NCBI RefSeq assembly: GCF_900107625.1
Contig: NZ_FNQK01000001.1
Location: forward strand, 62,001-126,000
DNA length: 64,000 nt
From: Bizionia paragorgiae
Lineage (GTDB): Bacteria > Bacteroidota > Bacteroidia > Flavobacteriales > Flavobacteriaceae
Direction: 5' to 3'
In this document: positions 28,100 through 37,528 of the stretch, in pieces
How positions within the stretch are numbered: the first letter of the stretch is position 1
Layout of the letters: each line of letters starts with the position of its first letter
The notes under the pieces: model-generated
Database searches by the model: none
What the model saw: only the letters and a program-made list of their open reading frames with translations
Told to the model about the DNA's origin: nothing
Position numbers and translations under genes: made by a program

Positions 28100-29635
28100 T
28101 TATTCCCACTCTATTGTTGCTGGTGGTTTAGAACTTATATCGTATACTACTCGGTTTACACCTTTTACTTTATTTATAATATCGTTAGATGTTTTTTGCA
28201 GAAATTCATAAGGTAAATTTACCCAGTCTGCCGTCATACCATCTGTACTTTCTACTGCTCGTAAAGCTACACATTTTTCGTAAGTACGCTCATCGCCCAT
28301 TACACCTACACTATTTACAGGTAGTAATATAGCGCCTGCTTGCCATACTTTATCGTATAGTCCTGCTTTTTTCAATCCGTTAATAAAAACAGCATCAACT
28401 TCTTGCAATATTCTCACTTTCTCCGGGGTAATATCTCCCAGAATACGAATTGCTAAACCTGGACCTGGAAAAGGGTGACGCCCTAACAGCGCTTTATCCA
28501 TTCCCATAGACGCACCTACACGACGCACTTCATCTTTAAACAATGCCTTTAGAGGCTCCACAATTTTAAGTTTCATAAAATCTGGTAGTCCGCCAACATT
28601 ATGGTGACTTTTAATAGTTGCACTTGGACCTCCTGTTGCCGAAACACTTTCGATTACATCAGGATAAATCGTTCCTTGAGCCAACCATTTCACATCTTGA
28701 ATTTGGTGTGCTTCATCATCGAAAACCTCAATAAACACACGTCCAATAGCCTTACGCTTTAATTCTGGATCGCTTAATCCTGCTAATGCATCCAAAAAGC
28801 GTGCCGAAGCATCGACTCCTTTTACGTTTAAGCCCATTCCTTTGTATTGCTCTAATACATCGGTAAACTCATTTTTACGCAAGAGTCCGTTATTTACAAA
28901 AATACAATATAGATTTTCTCCAATTGCTTTGTGTAATAACATAGCAGCCACACTAGAATCTACACCTCCCGAAAGCCCTAAAACCACCTTATCGTTTCCA
29001 ATTTGTGCTTTTAGCTTATCGACAGTTTCTTCTACAAAGCTATCTGGTGTCCAATCTGGATTAACCTTTGCGATGTGAATTAGAAAGTTTTCTAGTAACT
29101 GCTTACCATCTGTAGAGTGGTAAACTTCAGGGTGAAATTGAATAGCGTAGGTTTCCTCACCTTCAATTTTATAAGCCGCATTTTGAACGTCTTCAGTACT
29201 TGCTAAAAGCACTCCATTTTCAGGAAGACTTTTTATAGTATCACTGTGACTCATCCAAACTTGGCTCCCTTTTTCTATGTTTTTGAAAAATGTTTCTCCT
29301 CCTTTAACAAAACTTAAATTAGCTCGTCCATATTCTCTTGTATTGGAAGGTGCTACCTCCCCACCAGAAAAATGAGCTAAATATTGAGCCCCATAACACA
29401 CTGCAAGCATAGGCTTTTTGGTTCTTATGGCTGATAAATCTGGATGAAAAGCTTCATCAGATCTCACAGACATAGGGCTACCAGAAAGGATAACTGCCTT
29501 GTAATCTGAAACGTTTTTTGGAATTTTGTTAAATGGGTGTATTTCGGAATAGATGTTAAGTTCTCTAACTCTACGCGCAATAAGTTGTGTGTATTGCGAT
29601 CCAAAATCTAATATTAATACCTTGTCGTGTTGCAT
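28100..29635 (-). CDS. guaA: GMP synthase (glutamine-hydrolysing)
   Basis: GuaA converts XMP to GMP. The class I amidotransferase domain shows [15 protein letters not shown], the nucleophile in [11 protein letters not shown] and the His-Glu pair in [10 protein letters not shown]. The ATP-pyrophosphatase domain has the P-loop [13 protein letters not shown], and the dimerisation end closes with [10 protein letters not shown] start at ATG 29635; a TTG two codons earlier is less likely. The 511-residue length is normal. It follows the PLP decarboxylase gene by 50 bases. Confidence 0.98.
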   Translation of the reverse strand: MQHDKVLILDFGSQYTQLIARRVRELNIYSEIHPFNKIPKNVSDYKAVILSGSPMSVRSDEAFHPDLSAIRTKKPMLAVCYGAQYLAHFSGGEVAPSNTREYGRANLSFVKGGETFFKNIEKGSQVWMSHSDTIKSLPENGVLLASTEDVQNAAYKIEGEETYAIQFHPEVYHSTDGKQLLENFLIHIAKVNPDWTPDSFVEETVDKLKAQIGNDKVVLGLSGGVDSSVAAMLLHKAIGENLYCIFVNNGLLRKNEFTDVLEQYKGMGLNVKGVDASARFLDALAGLSDPELKRKAIGRVFIEVFDDEAHQIQDVKWLAQGTIYPDVIESVSATGGPSATIKSHHNVGGLPDFMKLKIVEPLKALFKDEVRRVGASMGMDKALLGRHPFPGPGLAIRILGDITPEKVRILQEVDAVFINGLKKAGLYDKVWQAGAILLPVNSVGVMGDERTYEKCVALRAVESTDGMTADWVNLPYEFLQKTSNDIINKVKGVNRVVYDISSKPPATIEWE

Positions 29636-29685
29636 ACGCAAAAATACTATTTAATTACAAAAAAATAAATGATACACGAAATAAA

Positions 29686-31056
29686 TTAATGCATCGAGTT
29701 TAATATTAATTCTATGTCCTTTTCTGTCGTATCGGGATTGATAAAACAAAAACGGGATACGGTTTCGTAAGTCTCTCCTTGCTTGTACTTTGTAGGGGTT
29801 ACTAAAGCAAATCCTTTGCGATGGTTTTCGTAGGTCCACTCGGTATAATCTTCCGGCTGCCATCCTTTTCTTCGATACAGCACACAAGATAAGCTTGGTG
29901 GTCTTACCAATTCTAAATCTGGATGAGCTTCAATCATTTCCCCTGCTATTTTAGCGAGTTCTAATCCGCGCTCCACAGCATCTTTATAACGATCTATACC
30001 ATGCATAGCTAAAGAAAACCATAATGGTAAGCCACGAACACGTCGTGTAAGTTGAATTTGGTATTCGGCAGGATTAAATCCGTGCGCCCCTTCATCTTTA
30101 AAAATATCCAAATAGGACCCTTGTTGTGAATGTGCATTTTTTGCCAATTCAGGGTTTTTATAAAGTACAGCACCACAGTCGTAGGGTGAGAACATCCATT
30201 TGTGGGGATCGATAGTAATACTATCTGCTCTTTCTATTCCATTAAATAAATGTCTTACAGAATCGGCAACCAAAGCCCCTCCTCCATAAGCCGCATCTAC
30301 ATGAAACCATAAATCTTCAGCTTCACACACTTTGGCAATACCCTCTAAATCATCTATAATCCCAGCATTTGTAGTTCCACCTGTAGCCACAACTGCAAAT
30401 AAGCGTTCGCGCTCTACATCAGACAACTTTGAAATCGTTTCTTGTAAACTAGCCCCTTCTAAGGCTTCTTCAGACTCTACCAATAGCACATCGACATCAA
30501 TGACTTTAGCCATGGCTTTTACAGAAGAATGCGCTCCGCTAGAAGCAATCATTATTCCTTTCATTCCTCTATTGCTTGGCTTTTCTCGCCAATGCTCGCG
30601 AGCGGTAACTAAGGCAGATAAATTGGCTGCCGTTCCGCCACTAGTAAATACACCAAAAGCACCTTCTGGCAATCCTGTTAAGGACACAATCCATTTCATT
30701 GCTTCATTTTCACAAAAAATACCACCAGCACCTTCCATCCAGTATGCACCATGAATACTTGAGGCCGAGGTTACTAAATCGAACATAATAGCCGCCTTTG
30801 TTGGAGATGCTGGAACAAACGCTAAATTGCGAGGATGATCGACAGGTACATTAGCATTTGCCAAGTGCTGTTTCCATAAATTAAAAGCATTTTCACCTCC
30901 TATTCCTTTATCGGTAATTGTTTCACCTACCAGGGCTTTTAATTCTTCAGCTTTTAAGGGTTTTCCTATTTTTCTATCAGTTGCCGAAATACGGTCTATT
31001 GCGTATTTCATTACATCCATAGTCATTTCGACTAGTCCTAAATCTATTTTGTGCAT
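29686..31056 (-). CDS. Group II pyridoxal-phosphate amino acid decarboxylase
   Basis: The enzyme decarboxylates an amino acid using PLP, in the aromatic-amino-acid / glutamate decarboxylase fold. The PLP lysine is Lys286 (IDPHKWMFSPYDCG), the cofactor aspartate Asp254 (FHVDAAYGGG), and His176 (SGAHSSV) stacks on the ring. The substrate (Tyr, DOPA, Trp, aspartate or other) cannot be read. The gene begins 3 bases after bshC. Its composition looks slightly richer in GC than its neighbours, which may indicate transfer (impression only, not computed). Length is 456 residues. Confidence 0.88.
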   Translation of the reverse strand: MHKIDLGLVEMTMDVMKYAIDRISATDRKIGKPLKAEELKALVGETITDKGIGGENAFNLWKQHLANANVPVDHPRNLAFVPASPTKAAIMFDLVTSASSIHGAYWMEGAGGIFCENEAMKWIVSLTGLPEGAFGVFTSGGTAANLSALVTAREHWREKPSNRGMKGIMIASSGAHSSVKAMAKVIDVDVLLVESEEALEGASLQETISKLSDVERERLFAVVATGGTTNAGIIDDLEGIAKVCEAEDLWFHVDAAYGGGALVADSVRHLFNGIERADSITIDPHKWMFSPYDCGAVLYKNPELAKNAHSQQGSYLDIFKDEGAHGFNPAEYQIQLTRRVRGLPLWFSLAMHGIDRYKDAVERGLELAKIAGEMIEAHPDLELVRPPSLSCVLYRRKGWQPEDYTEWTYENHRKGFALVTPTKYKQGETYETVSRFCFINPDTTEKDIELILNSMH

Positions 31057-31059
31057 GGG

Positions 31060-32661
31060 TTACAATTCTAATATTACGAAATTGTCGTTTAAAGGGTGAA
31101 GTTCATTTAGAAGGTTAGGGATTAAATCCTCCCCGAACTCTTCATATAATTGTGAGAAATTTGTTATTCTTTCTTGTAAGCTTTCATTTGGAAACAACTC
31201 GTTTTGAAGTGTTGTCGCACGTGAAATAGCGTCTTTTAGCTTACGCTTTTGTGCGGTTAACAATCGCTTCTCTAAATGTTTTAATCCGTTAACTTGTTTT
31301 TGCTCTTGCGCTGCAACAGCACCTATAAAAGACTTATCGGTTTGCTCGGCTAAGGAATACAAGTTTTTAAACTGGGATTTTAAATGTGCTATTTGCTCCG
31401 AAAAATCAATATCGATATTAGAGATTTGACGTACGCGTTTATTGATAAAGCTATCGCGATTTAAAAATAAATCTTGATTAGAAATTTTTAGCTGATGTTG
31501 TTTTTTGGATTGGTTCTCGGTTTTTATTAAAGCTGAATTACGCAATAAAAGCATCGGAAAAACAACGGCGTTTGCTTTAAAATTGTCTTGCAACTGAAAC
31601 CAATAGGCCAACTCACCACCACCACCGATATAACATAAATTAGGTAATATAACCTCTTGGTATAAGGGTCTTAAAATAACATTAGGACTAAAATGTTCCG
31701 GATGTAAATCGACCTCATGCATTAATTTATCGGTCGTCCACGTGATATCGGTATTAAGGACTTTGTAAGTACGGTCTTCAAAAACAATACGCTCTCTTAC
31801 ATTTTTTATAGTGTAAAAAAGATTGATTTCTCTTGGGTTAACCTGAATGGTATAATCGCCATCAACCTTACTTAAAGCTTCACTCGTTTTACTTACTTCT
31901 TGAAAAGCAATTTGTTCTAGTAATTCTTTTTTAATAAAGGGAACAAACTCCTGCTTAAGTGCTTTAGAACTTGCGTCGATTATTACTAATCCGTAATCTT
32001 TAAACAATTCATTTGCTAGATAACGCGTCGCATCTGCTAAATTATCGTGGTCTAGATAAGCCTTTTTAAATAGATTGCGAAGGGTGTTTGCATTATCACC
32101 TAATCCCAGTTCTTTAGAAAACAGGTCAAATACAGGCGCTAAACCTTCCGTGTTTAATTCACCAACAGCTCCAGAAGCTGCTTTATTCCATCGGATTTTT
32201 TTTCCTTTAAAATTGAAGTAATTAATTTCCTCAAAATCATGATCCTCGGTAGCCATCCAATACACAGGTACCACATGAGCCTCAGGGTAGGCTTCACTTA
32301 CCTGCTTAGCAAGATTTATGGTCGAAACAATTTTGTACAAAAAATAAAGGGGACCGGTGAATAAATTCAGCTGATGTCCTGTGGTAACGGTAAACGTACT
32401 AGGCTGCTTTAAAGCTTCAATATTTTGAATTACTGCTGCTGACGTTTCGGTATTTTTATATTGAGACCAAAGTGAATTTGATAGCACTTCTCGGGTTTCC
32501 ATAGAAATGGTTTGCCGTTTCGCTTCCATTTGAAACTTAAAATTCTCTAACTTTGGAAAATAGTTATAAAACGGCTTCAATTCTTCTTTTTCCGCGAGGT
32601 AATCGCACATTAACTTAGAAAAAAAACCAGTGTCTTTAAATGAAATATAGTCTGTTGGCAT
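31060..32661 (-). CDS. bshC: Bacillithiol biosynthesis cysteine-adding enzyme BshC
   Basis: BshC performs the last step of bacillithiol synthesis, adding cysteine to glucosaminyl-malate. The protein (533 residues) has the family N-terminus (SFKDTGFFSKLMCDYL), the Rossmann-like core FTVTTGHQLNLFTGPLYFLYK, VPVYWMATEDHDFEEIN and a long C-terminal coiled-coil region. I start at ATG 32661; an in-frame TTG two codons upstream is less likely. First of a likely operon with the PLP decarboxylase and guaA. bshA and bshB are not in the window. Confidence 0.93.
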   Translation of the reverse strand: MPTDYISFKDTGFFSKLMCDYLAEKEELKPFYNYFPKLENFKFQMEAKRQTISMETREVLSNSLWSQYKNTETSAAVIQNIEALKQPSTFTVTTGHQLNLFTGPLYFLYKIVSTINLAKQVSEAYPEAHVVPVYWMATEDHDFEEINYFNFKGKKIRWNKAASGAVGELNTEGLAPVFDLFSKELGLGDNANTLRNLFKKAYLDHDNLADATRYLANELFKDYGLVIIDASSKALKQEFVPFIKKELLEQIAFQEVSKTSEALSKVDGDYTIQVNPREINLFYTIKNVRERIVFEDRTYKVLNTDITWTTDKLMHEVDLHPEHFSPNVILRPLYQEVILPNLCYIGGGGELAYWFQLQDNFKANAVVFPMLLLRNSALIKTENQSKKQHQLKISNQDLFLNRDSFINKRVRQISNIDIDFSEQIAHLKSQFKNLYSLAEQTDKSFIGAVAAQEQKQVNGLKHLEKRLLTAQKRKLKDAISRATTLQNELFPNESLQERITNFSQLYEEFGEDLIPNLLNELHPLNDNFVILEL

Positions 32662-32786
32662 AGTCAATTTTGATTCTTCCGTAAAGATAAGGCACTTTGG
32701 ATAAAATCAGGTCTTAAAATTTACATAAAAGATTGCTTAATGCTCGGCTATTTTTCGTAATTTAAAGTGTGTAAAACACCTCTATT

Positions 32787-34058
32787 ATGAAAGCGCACAC
32801 CTCTATAGCACAACAAAAGCTCTCTTTACAGTTAATTTCACTTATGCTATTTTTATTAGGTTTAGGGGGTCTGCAAGCGCAACAGATTACAACTATTAAA
32901 GGCGAAGTTATAGATTCTCAAACCGACCACCCTATTCCATTAGTCCGTATACAAATCAATGATAGTAATATTAGTACCGTATCAAATTCTGAAGGTGATT
33001 TTATGTTGAAAATCCCTCAAGGTAACACATCTCAATTTGTAACACTTAGCGCATTAGGTTATAACAAAAAAGTGATAGCTCTAGCAGATTTAAAAGCGTC
33101 GCAAAACACCGTTACATTGGACATTGCTCCAACAGTTTTAGCACAAGTTGACATCAATACCCCTAGTAGCGCACGCGTTTTAGTAGAGAATATGTTAAAC
33201 TTAAAAAATAAAAATTACAATACGAATAAGGTTATCATGACTGGTTTTTATAGAGAAACCATTAAACGCCGACAACGAAATGCCTCATTATCTGAAGCCG
33301 TAATTTCTATTTACAAAGAACCCTATACCAGTAGTAAACAAGACGCTATTTCACTTATAAAAGCAAGAAAACAAACAGATTACAAAAAGTTAGATACGGT
33401 AGCCTTTAAACTTCAAGGAGGTCCGCATAGTGCTTTGCACACAGATATTATAAAGTATTCGGAATATGTATTCCATGAAAATAATTTAGACAAGTATATT
33501 TTTTCATTCGAAAAATCAACTCAAATAAACAATAACCTGGTGTACGTTGTCTCTTTTAAACAACGTGAAGACATTTTAGATGCCTTGTATTATGGCACCT
33601 TGTATATTGACGCCGAAACCTACGCTCTAACCCGAGCTGCCTTTAAATTAAACATAAAAAACAGAGAGGAAGCCACGCGCTTATTTGTGATTAAAAAACC
33701 CCGAAAGGCAATTGTCTATCCCACAGAAGCCACTTACGTTGTGCATTATAAAAATGACAATCACATCTGGCAAATTGCCTATAGCAATATCACCTTGGCA
33801 TTTAAAGTGAAATGGAAAAACAAGCTTTTTAATACACGCTACACCTTACAAAGCGAAATGGCTATTACCGATTGGAAAGACAATACGGATAATACAGCTC
33901 TTAAAAACAAAGAAAAACTAAAGACAAATGCCATACTTCAAAATGAAGCTTCAGGATTTTCTGAACCTGAATTTTGGGGCAGGTATAATATAATTGAGCC
34001 TGAAAAATCGATAGAATACGCCATCGATAAAATAAATAAGGAACAAAAAAAAGAGTAA
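32787..34058 (+). CDS. Exported protein with CarboxypepD_reg-like domain
   Basis: The N-terminus (residues 1-31) is a signal peptide ending near LQAQ. Residues about 35-115 form the beta-sandwich typical of outer-membrane-associated Bacteroidota proteins (IKGEVIDSQTDHPIPLVRI, then NSEGDFMLKIP and LSALGY). The remaining 300 residues match no named family I recognise; the pattern GFYRETIKRR is frequent in such conserved hypothetical proteins. It is not a TonB-dependent receptor, as no plug or barrel follows. It is divergent from bshC. The stop codon is embedded in the terminator hairpin. Confidence 0.78.
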   Translation: MKAHTSIAQQKLSLQLISLMLFLLGLGGLQAQQITTIKGEVIDSQTDHPIPLVRIQINDSNISTVSNSEGDFMLKIPQGNTSQFVTLSALGYNKKVIALADLKASQNTVTLDIAPTVLAQVDINTPSSARVLVENMLNLKNKNYNTNKVIMTGFYRETIKRRQRNASLSEAVISIYKEPYTSSKQDAISLIKARKQTDYKKLDTVAFKLQGGPHSALHTDIIKYSEYVFHENNLDKYIFSFEKSTQINNNLVYVVSFKQREDILDALYYGTLYIDAETYALTRAAFKLNIKNREEATRLFVIKKPRKAIVYPTEATYVVHYKNDNHIWQIAYSNITLAFKVKWKNKLFNTRYTLQSEMAITDWKDNTDNTALKNKEKLKTNAILQNEASGFSEPEFWGRYNIIEPEKSIEYAIDKINKEQKKE

Positions 34059-34083
34059 TCTAATTATAGATTACTCTTTTTTA
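34046..34083. terminator. Bidirectional terminator overlapping a stop codon
   Basis: A 16-bp perfect stem (34046-34061 with 34068-34083), A-tract left and T-tract right. The TAA of the CarboxypepD_reg-like gene lies inside the left arm. The convergent rimO gene ends 20 bases further on. Confidence 0.88.
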
Positions 34084-34102
34084 ATGTTTTTAGTATCGTT
34101 TT

Positions 34103-35407
34103 TTAGCTGATGACCTCGGCATACAAATCAAAATCTGCAGCATCGGTAATTTTAACCTTTGTAAACTCTCCAGTTTTTAGATATACTTTAGAGGCATCAA
34201 TTAACACTTCATTATCCACATCTGGTGAATCAAATTCGGTACGCCCTACAAAGTAGTCGCCTTCTTTTCTATCGATTACCACCTTAAGCTCTTGTCCGAT
34301 TTTTTCTTGATTCAATTCCCATGAAATTTGAGATTGAATTTCCATGATTTCATTAGCACGCTCTTGCTTCACTTCTTCAGGAACATCATCCTCTAAATTA
34401 TAAGCATGAGTATTTTCTTCGTGTGAATATGTAAAACAACCCATACGTTCAAAACGCATTTCGCGAACCCATTCTCTCAACTCTTCGAAATCTTCCTGAG
34501 TTTCTCCAGGGTATCCAACAATTAGAGTTGTACGAATAGTCATTCCAGGAACTGTTTCTCTAAAAGCCTTTAGTAATTTGGTCGTCTTTTCTTTGGTGGT
34601 ACCGCGACGCATACTCTTTAAAATAGAGTCACTAATATGTTGTAAAGGAATATCTAAATAATTACAAATTTTAGGCTCGCGATTCATAAGATCTAAAACA
34701 TCCATCGGGAATCCTGTTGGAAAAGCATAATGCAGACGAATCCACTCAATACCTTCTACCTTAACTAGGTTTTCTAAAAGTTCGGCTAGATTTCTTTTTT
34801 TATAAATATCTAATCCGTAGTAAGTTAAATCCTGAGCAATTAATATTAATTCCTTAACACCATTTGCAGCTAATTTTTCAGCTTCAATCACAAGGTTTTC
34901 AATGGGTGTACTTTTGTGTTTCCCTCTCATTATAGGAATAGCACAAAAACTACACGGTCTATCACAACCTTCTGCGATTTTTAAATAAGCATAATTTTTA
35001 GGCGTTGTCGTTAGACGCTCCCCTATTAATTCGTGTTTATAATCGGCACCTAATGCTTTTAAAAGTCCAGGAAGTTCTGTGGTACCAAAATACTGATCCA
35101 CATTAGGAATTTCCTTTTCTAAGTCCGGCTTATAGCGCTCTGATAAACATCCGGTAACAAACACCTTATCTACTTCACCATCTTCTTTTTTCTGCATGTA
35201 CTCTAAAATGGTATTTACACTTTCCTCTTTGGCATTATTTATAAAGCCACAAGTGTTAATAACCACTATATTTCCTTCCTCTTCATGTGCTACCTCCTTA
35301 CCGCTCGCTTTTAATTGTCCCATTAAAACCTCACTATCGTAGACATTTTTGCTACAACCTAAAGTGATGACATTGATTTTGTTCTTCTTAAGTGATTTAG
35401 TACGCAT
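34103..35407 (-). CDS. rimO: Ribosomal protein S12 methylthiotransferase RimO
   Basis: RimO adds a methylthio group to an aspartate of ribosomal protein S12. The N-terminal UPF0004 domain ligates one cluster through Cys18, Cys53 and Cys87. The radical SAM motif is Cys148-x3-Cys152-x2-Cys155 (GCDRPCSFC). A TRAM domain ends the 434-residue chain. A promoter element TATCTTTG lies 18 bases upstream of the ATG. ftsY lies upstream on the same strand, separated by hairpins. Confidence 0.96.
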   Translation of the reverse strand: MRTKSLKKNKINVITLGCSKNVYDSEVLMGQLKASGKEVAHEEEGNIVVINTCGFINNAKEESVNTILEYMQKKEDGEVDKVFVTGCLSERYKPDLEKEIPNVDQYFGTTELPGLLKALGADYKHELIGERLTTTPKNYAYLKIAEGCDRPCSFCAIPIMRGKHKSTPIENLVIEAEKLAANGVKELILIAQDLTYYGLDIYKKRNLAELLENLVKVEGIEWIRLHYAFPTGFPMDVLDLMNREPKICNYLDIPLQHISDSILKSMRRGTTKEKTTKLLKAFRETVPGMTIRTTLIVGYPGETQEDFEELREWVREMRFERMGCFTYSHEENTHAYNLEDDVPEEVKQERANEIMEIQSQISWELNQEKIGQELKVVIDRKEGDYFVGRTEFDSPDVDNEVLIDASKVYLKTGEFTKVKITDAADFDLYAEVIS

Positions 35408-35424
35408 ATAATAATTTTGGATTG

Positions 35425-35432
35425 CAAAGATA
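35425..35432 (-). promoter_or_regulatory. Promoter -7 element of rimO
   Basis: TATCTTTG on the minus strand, 18 bases before the ATG. Confidence 0.65.
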
Positions 35433-35512
35433 CAACGATAATTAAACCTTTTCTATATTTTAAGATTTAAAACGAATAGCCTCTTTTAGCAATCGTGTTT
35501 TTTTAATGTGAA

Positions 35513-35578
35513 AGTCTTTTATATTGAATTACAAAAGACTGTTTAACTGATTCTAAGTTGGTTGTGTTATAACCAACT
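35513..35578. other. Two perfect hairpins between ftsY and rimO
   Basis: The inverted repeats AGTCTTTT/AAAAGACT (35513-35540) and AGTTGGTT/AACCAACT (35556-35578) stand side by side, upstream of the rimO promoter and just beyond the ftsY terminator. Function unknown. Confidence 0.5.
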
Positions 35579-35590
35579 CCTATTGGAAAC

Positions 35591-35623
35591 AAAAATTGAA
35601 GCTGTATTAGAGCTTCAATTTTT
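35591..35623 (-). terminator. Terminator of ftsY
   Basis: A perfect 13-bp stem (AAAAATTGAAGCT and its complement) with a T-run on the minus strand, 22 bases after the ftsY stop. Confidence 0.85.
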
Positions 35624-35645
35624 ACTATCTATTTTAAGGGATGAG

Positions 35646-36620
35646 CTATTTAAAAAAAGAATCTACAAACTCATATTTATTAAAAACTTGTAAATCTTCA
35701 ATACCTTCACCTACCCCAATATACTTTACAGGAATTTTAAATTGATCTGAGATCCCGATAACCACACCTCCTTTTGCCGTTCCATCTAATTTAGTCACTG
35801 CCAATGAGGTTACCTCTGTAGCTGCCGTAAATTGTTTAGCTTGCTCGAAAGCATTTTGACCGGTAGAACCATCTAATACTAATAATACATCATGAGGCGC
35901 ATCGCCAACCACTTTTTGCATCACGCGTTTTACTTTCGTCAACTCGTTCATTAGGTTAATTTTGTTGTGCAAACGACCTGCTGTATCAATTATAATAACA
36001 TCGGCATCTTGAGTCACCCCAGACTGTAAAGCATCGAAAGCAACACTTGCAGGATCACTTCCCATTTCCTGACGTACCATTGGTACATCTACGCGATCTG
36101 CCCAAACTTGTAATTGATCGATAGCCGCCGCTCTAAATGTATCGGCAGCACCAAGAACAACTTTTAAACCTTTCTTTTTAAACTGATAGGCTAATTTTCC
36201 GATGGTTGTAGTTTTACCAACCCCGTTAACACCTACGACCATGAGTACATAAGGCGTTTTTTTACCATCGGGTTGTGGAGCTAATTTAGGAATGGTATAC
36301 TCCACGTCTTCACCAGAATTGGTTTCAGATAATAAACCAGCGATTTCCTCTCTTAAAATTTTATTGAGTTCGGCTGTACCGAGGTATTTATCTTTGGCTA
36401 CTCGGTCTTCGATGCGGTCAATAACTTTTAGAGTCGTATTCACTCCGACATCACTAGATACCAGAACTTCCTCTAAGTTATCTAATACATCCTCATCTAC
36501 TTTCGATTTACCTGCGACCGCCTTACTTAGTTTACCTAAAAAAGACGTACTCGTTTTTTCTAATCCTTTATCTAAGGTTTCTTTTTTTTCTGAAGAAAAT
36601 ATTTTTTTAAAAAAACTCAT
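35646..36620 (-). CDS. ftsY: Signal recognition particle receptor FtsY
   Basis: FtsY docks SRP-ribosome complexes at the membrane. The NG domain has the helical N part, P-loop VGVNGVGKTTTIGKLA, DTFRAAAIDQL, DTAGRLHNK and TKLDGTAKGG. The 324-residue length reflects the short A domain usual in Bacteroidota. It lies downstream of the rpmB-rpmG-bL38 set, which ends in its own terminator; I see no clear promoter in the 150 bases between. Confidence 0.97.
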   Translation of the reverse strand: MSFFKKIFSSEKKETLDKGLEKTSTSFLGKLSKAVAGKSKVDEDVLDNLEEVLVSSDVGVNTTLKVIDRIEDRVAKDKYLGTAELNKILREEIAGLLSETNSGEDVEYTIPKLAPQPDGKKTPYVLMVVGVNGVGKTTTIGKLAYQFKKKGLKVVLGAADTFRAAAIDQLQVWADRVDVPMVRQEMGSDPASVAFDALQSGVTQDADVIIIDTAGRLHNKINLMNELTKVKRVMQKVVGDAPHDVLLVLDGSTGQNAFEQAKQFTAATEVTSLAVTKLDGTAKGGVVIGISDQFKIPVKYIGVGEGIEDLQVFNKYEFVDSFFK

Positions 36621-36772
36621 ATTATTGTGTGTTGGCTATACAATTAAAGGCCGTTGTTAACTATGGTCTAAACAACTTACCTAAAGGCTCTATAACAAAT
36701 TTTAAGCCTTTTTTAACAAACTGAAAATTTGTCATTAAAACTGACGTAAAGAAAAGCAATATTATATAAAAA

Positions 36773-36804
36773 CAAAAGCCGCTTTCTAAACGAAAGCAGC
36801 TTAC
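36773..36804 (-). terminator. Terminator of the rpmB-rpmG-bL38 operon
   Basis: Stem AAGC-x-GCTTTC with its complement (one mismatch) around TAAAC, followed on the minus strand by TTTTGTTTTT. It lies 27 bases after the 49-residue gene. Confidence 0.75.
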
Positions 36805-36830
36805 TGTAAATTTTATATAAGAAGTAGAAC

Positions 36831-36980
36831 TTATTTTTTGAAAAATTCCTCTACTAATTCTGGTGCCATAATTGATTCAACAAACATGTAAGCTCCTGTT
36901 TTTGGAGACTTTACCATTTTTATTGCTTTTGATAATCTCTTAGATCCTGTCTGTAATGATGCTACTGATTTCTTTGCCAT
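36831..36980 (-). CDS. DUF4295 small basic protein, probable Bacteroidota-specific ribosomal protein bL38
   Basis: This 49-residue lysine-rich protein begins MAKKSVASLQTGSKRL and ends PELVEEFFKK. It matches the DUF4295 family, found only in Bacteroidota next to rpmG. My recollection, unverified, is that this protein was seen in the Flavobacterium ribosome and named bL38. The ATG lies 7 bases after the rpmG stop, so it is co-transcribed with two true ribosomal proteins. Its length, charge and position support a structural ribosomal role. Confidence 0.85.
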   Translation of the reverse strand: MAKKSVASLQTGSKRLSKAIKMVKSPKTGAYMFVESIMAPELVEEFFKK

Positions 36981-36987
36981 GACTCAA

Positions 36988-37170
36988 TTATTTTATTTCT
37001 TTATGAACTGTCATACGCTTAAGAATTGGATTAAATTTCTTAATCTCCATTCTATCTGGCGTGTTTTTCTTGTTTTTTGTTGTAATATAACGAGAAGTTC
37101 CTGGTTTCCCAGACTCTTTATGCTCCGTACATTCTAATATTACCTGTACTCTGTTGCCTTTTTTTGCCAT
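36988..37170 (-). CDS. rpmG: 50S ribosomal protein bL33
   Basis: A 60-residue basic protein of the large subunit near the E site. It reads [20 protein letters not shown], then [22 protein letters not shown], the canonical bL33 pattern. Of the four cysteines that bind zinc in some members only one remains (LECTEH), so this is the zinc-free form. It is 29 bases downstream of rpmB. Confidence 0.97.
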   Translation of the reverse strand: MAKKGNRVQVILECTEHKESGKPGTSRYITTKNKKNTPDRMEIKKFNPILKRMTVHKEIK

Positions 37171-37199
37171 TTTCTTATGCTTTTAAACCGTTTTGGCTA

Positions 37200-37436
37200 T
37201 TATTTTAAAAATCCTTTAGATTTAGCATCTTTAATCGCTGCCGCAATTCCAATCTTATTGATTGTTTTTAATGCTGATGCAGAAACTTTTAAAGTTACCC
37301 ACTTATCTTCCTCAGCAATGAAAAAACGCTTCTTTAATAAGTTCACGTTGAATTTACGCTTCGTTCTATTCTTTGCGTGCGACACGTTGTTTCCAACCAT
37401 CGCTACTTTTCCTGTAAGTTCACAAACTCTTGACAT
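37200..37436 (-). CDS. rpmB: 50S ribosomal protein bL28
   Basis: A 78-residue large-subunit protein with the family start [27 protein letters not shown] split around VSHAKN and the strand [10 protein letters not shown]. First of the three-gene ribosomal operon; a promoter element TATATTTG lies 42 bases before its ATG. Confidence 0.97.
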   Translation of the reverse strand: MSRVCELTGKVAMVGNNVSHAKNRTKRKFNVNLLKKRFFIAEEDKWVTLKVSASALKTINKIGIAAAIKDAKSKGFLK

Positions 37437-37478
37437 TACTATATAACTTTAAAAATGATGTTATTAAAAATCGAGGTG

Positions 37479-37486
37479 CAAATATA
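37479..37486 (-). promoter_or_regulatory. Promoter -7 element of rpmB-rpmG-bL38
   Basis: TATATTTG on the minus strand, giving a leader of roughly 35-40 bases. Confidence 0.6.
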
Positions 37487-37528
37487 TAAAATGTTTTAGT
37501 AAAGTCAATCTGTTTTTCAGCAATTTTT

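Noticed and set aside
29651-29887. Minus-strand frame of 78 codons within the end of the PLP decarboxylase gene
   Set aside because: It overlaps a well-supported gene in another frame and its product is highly basic without family likeness.
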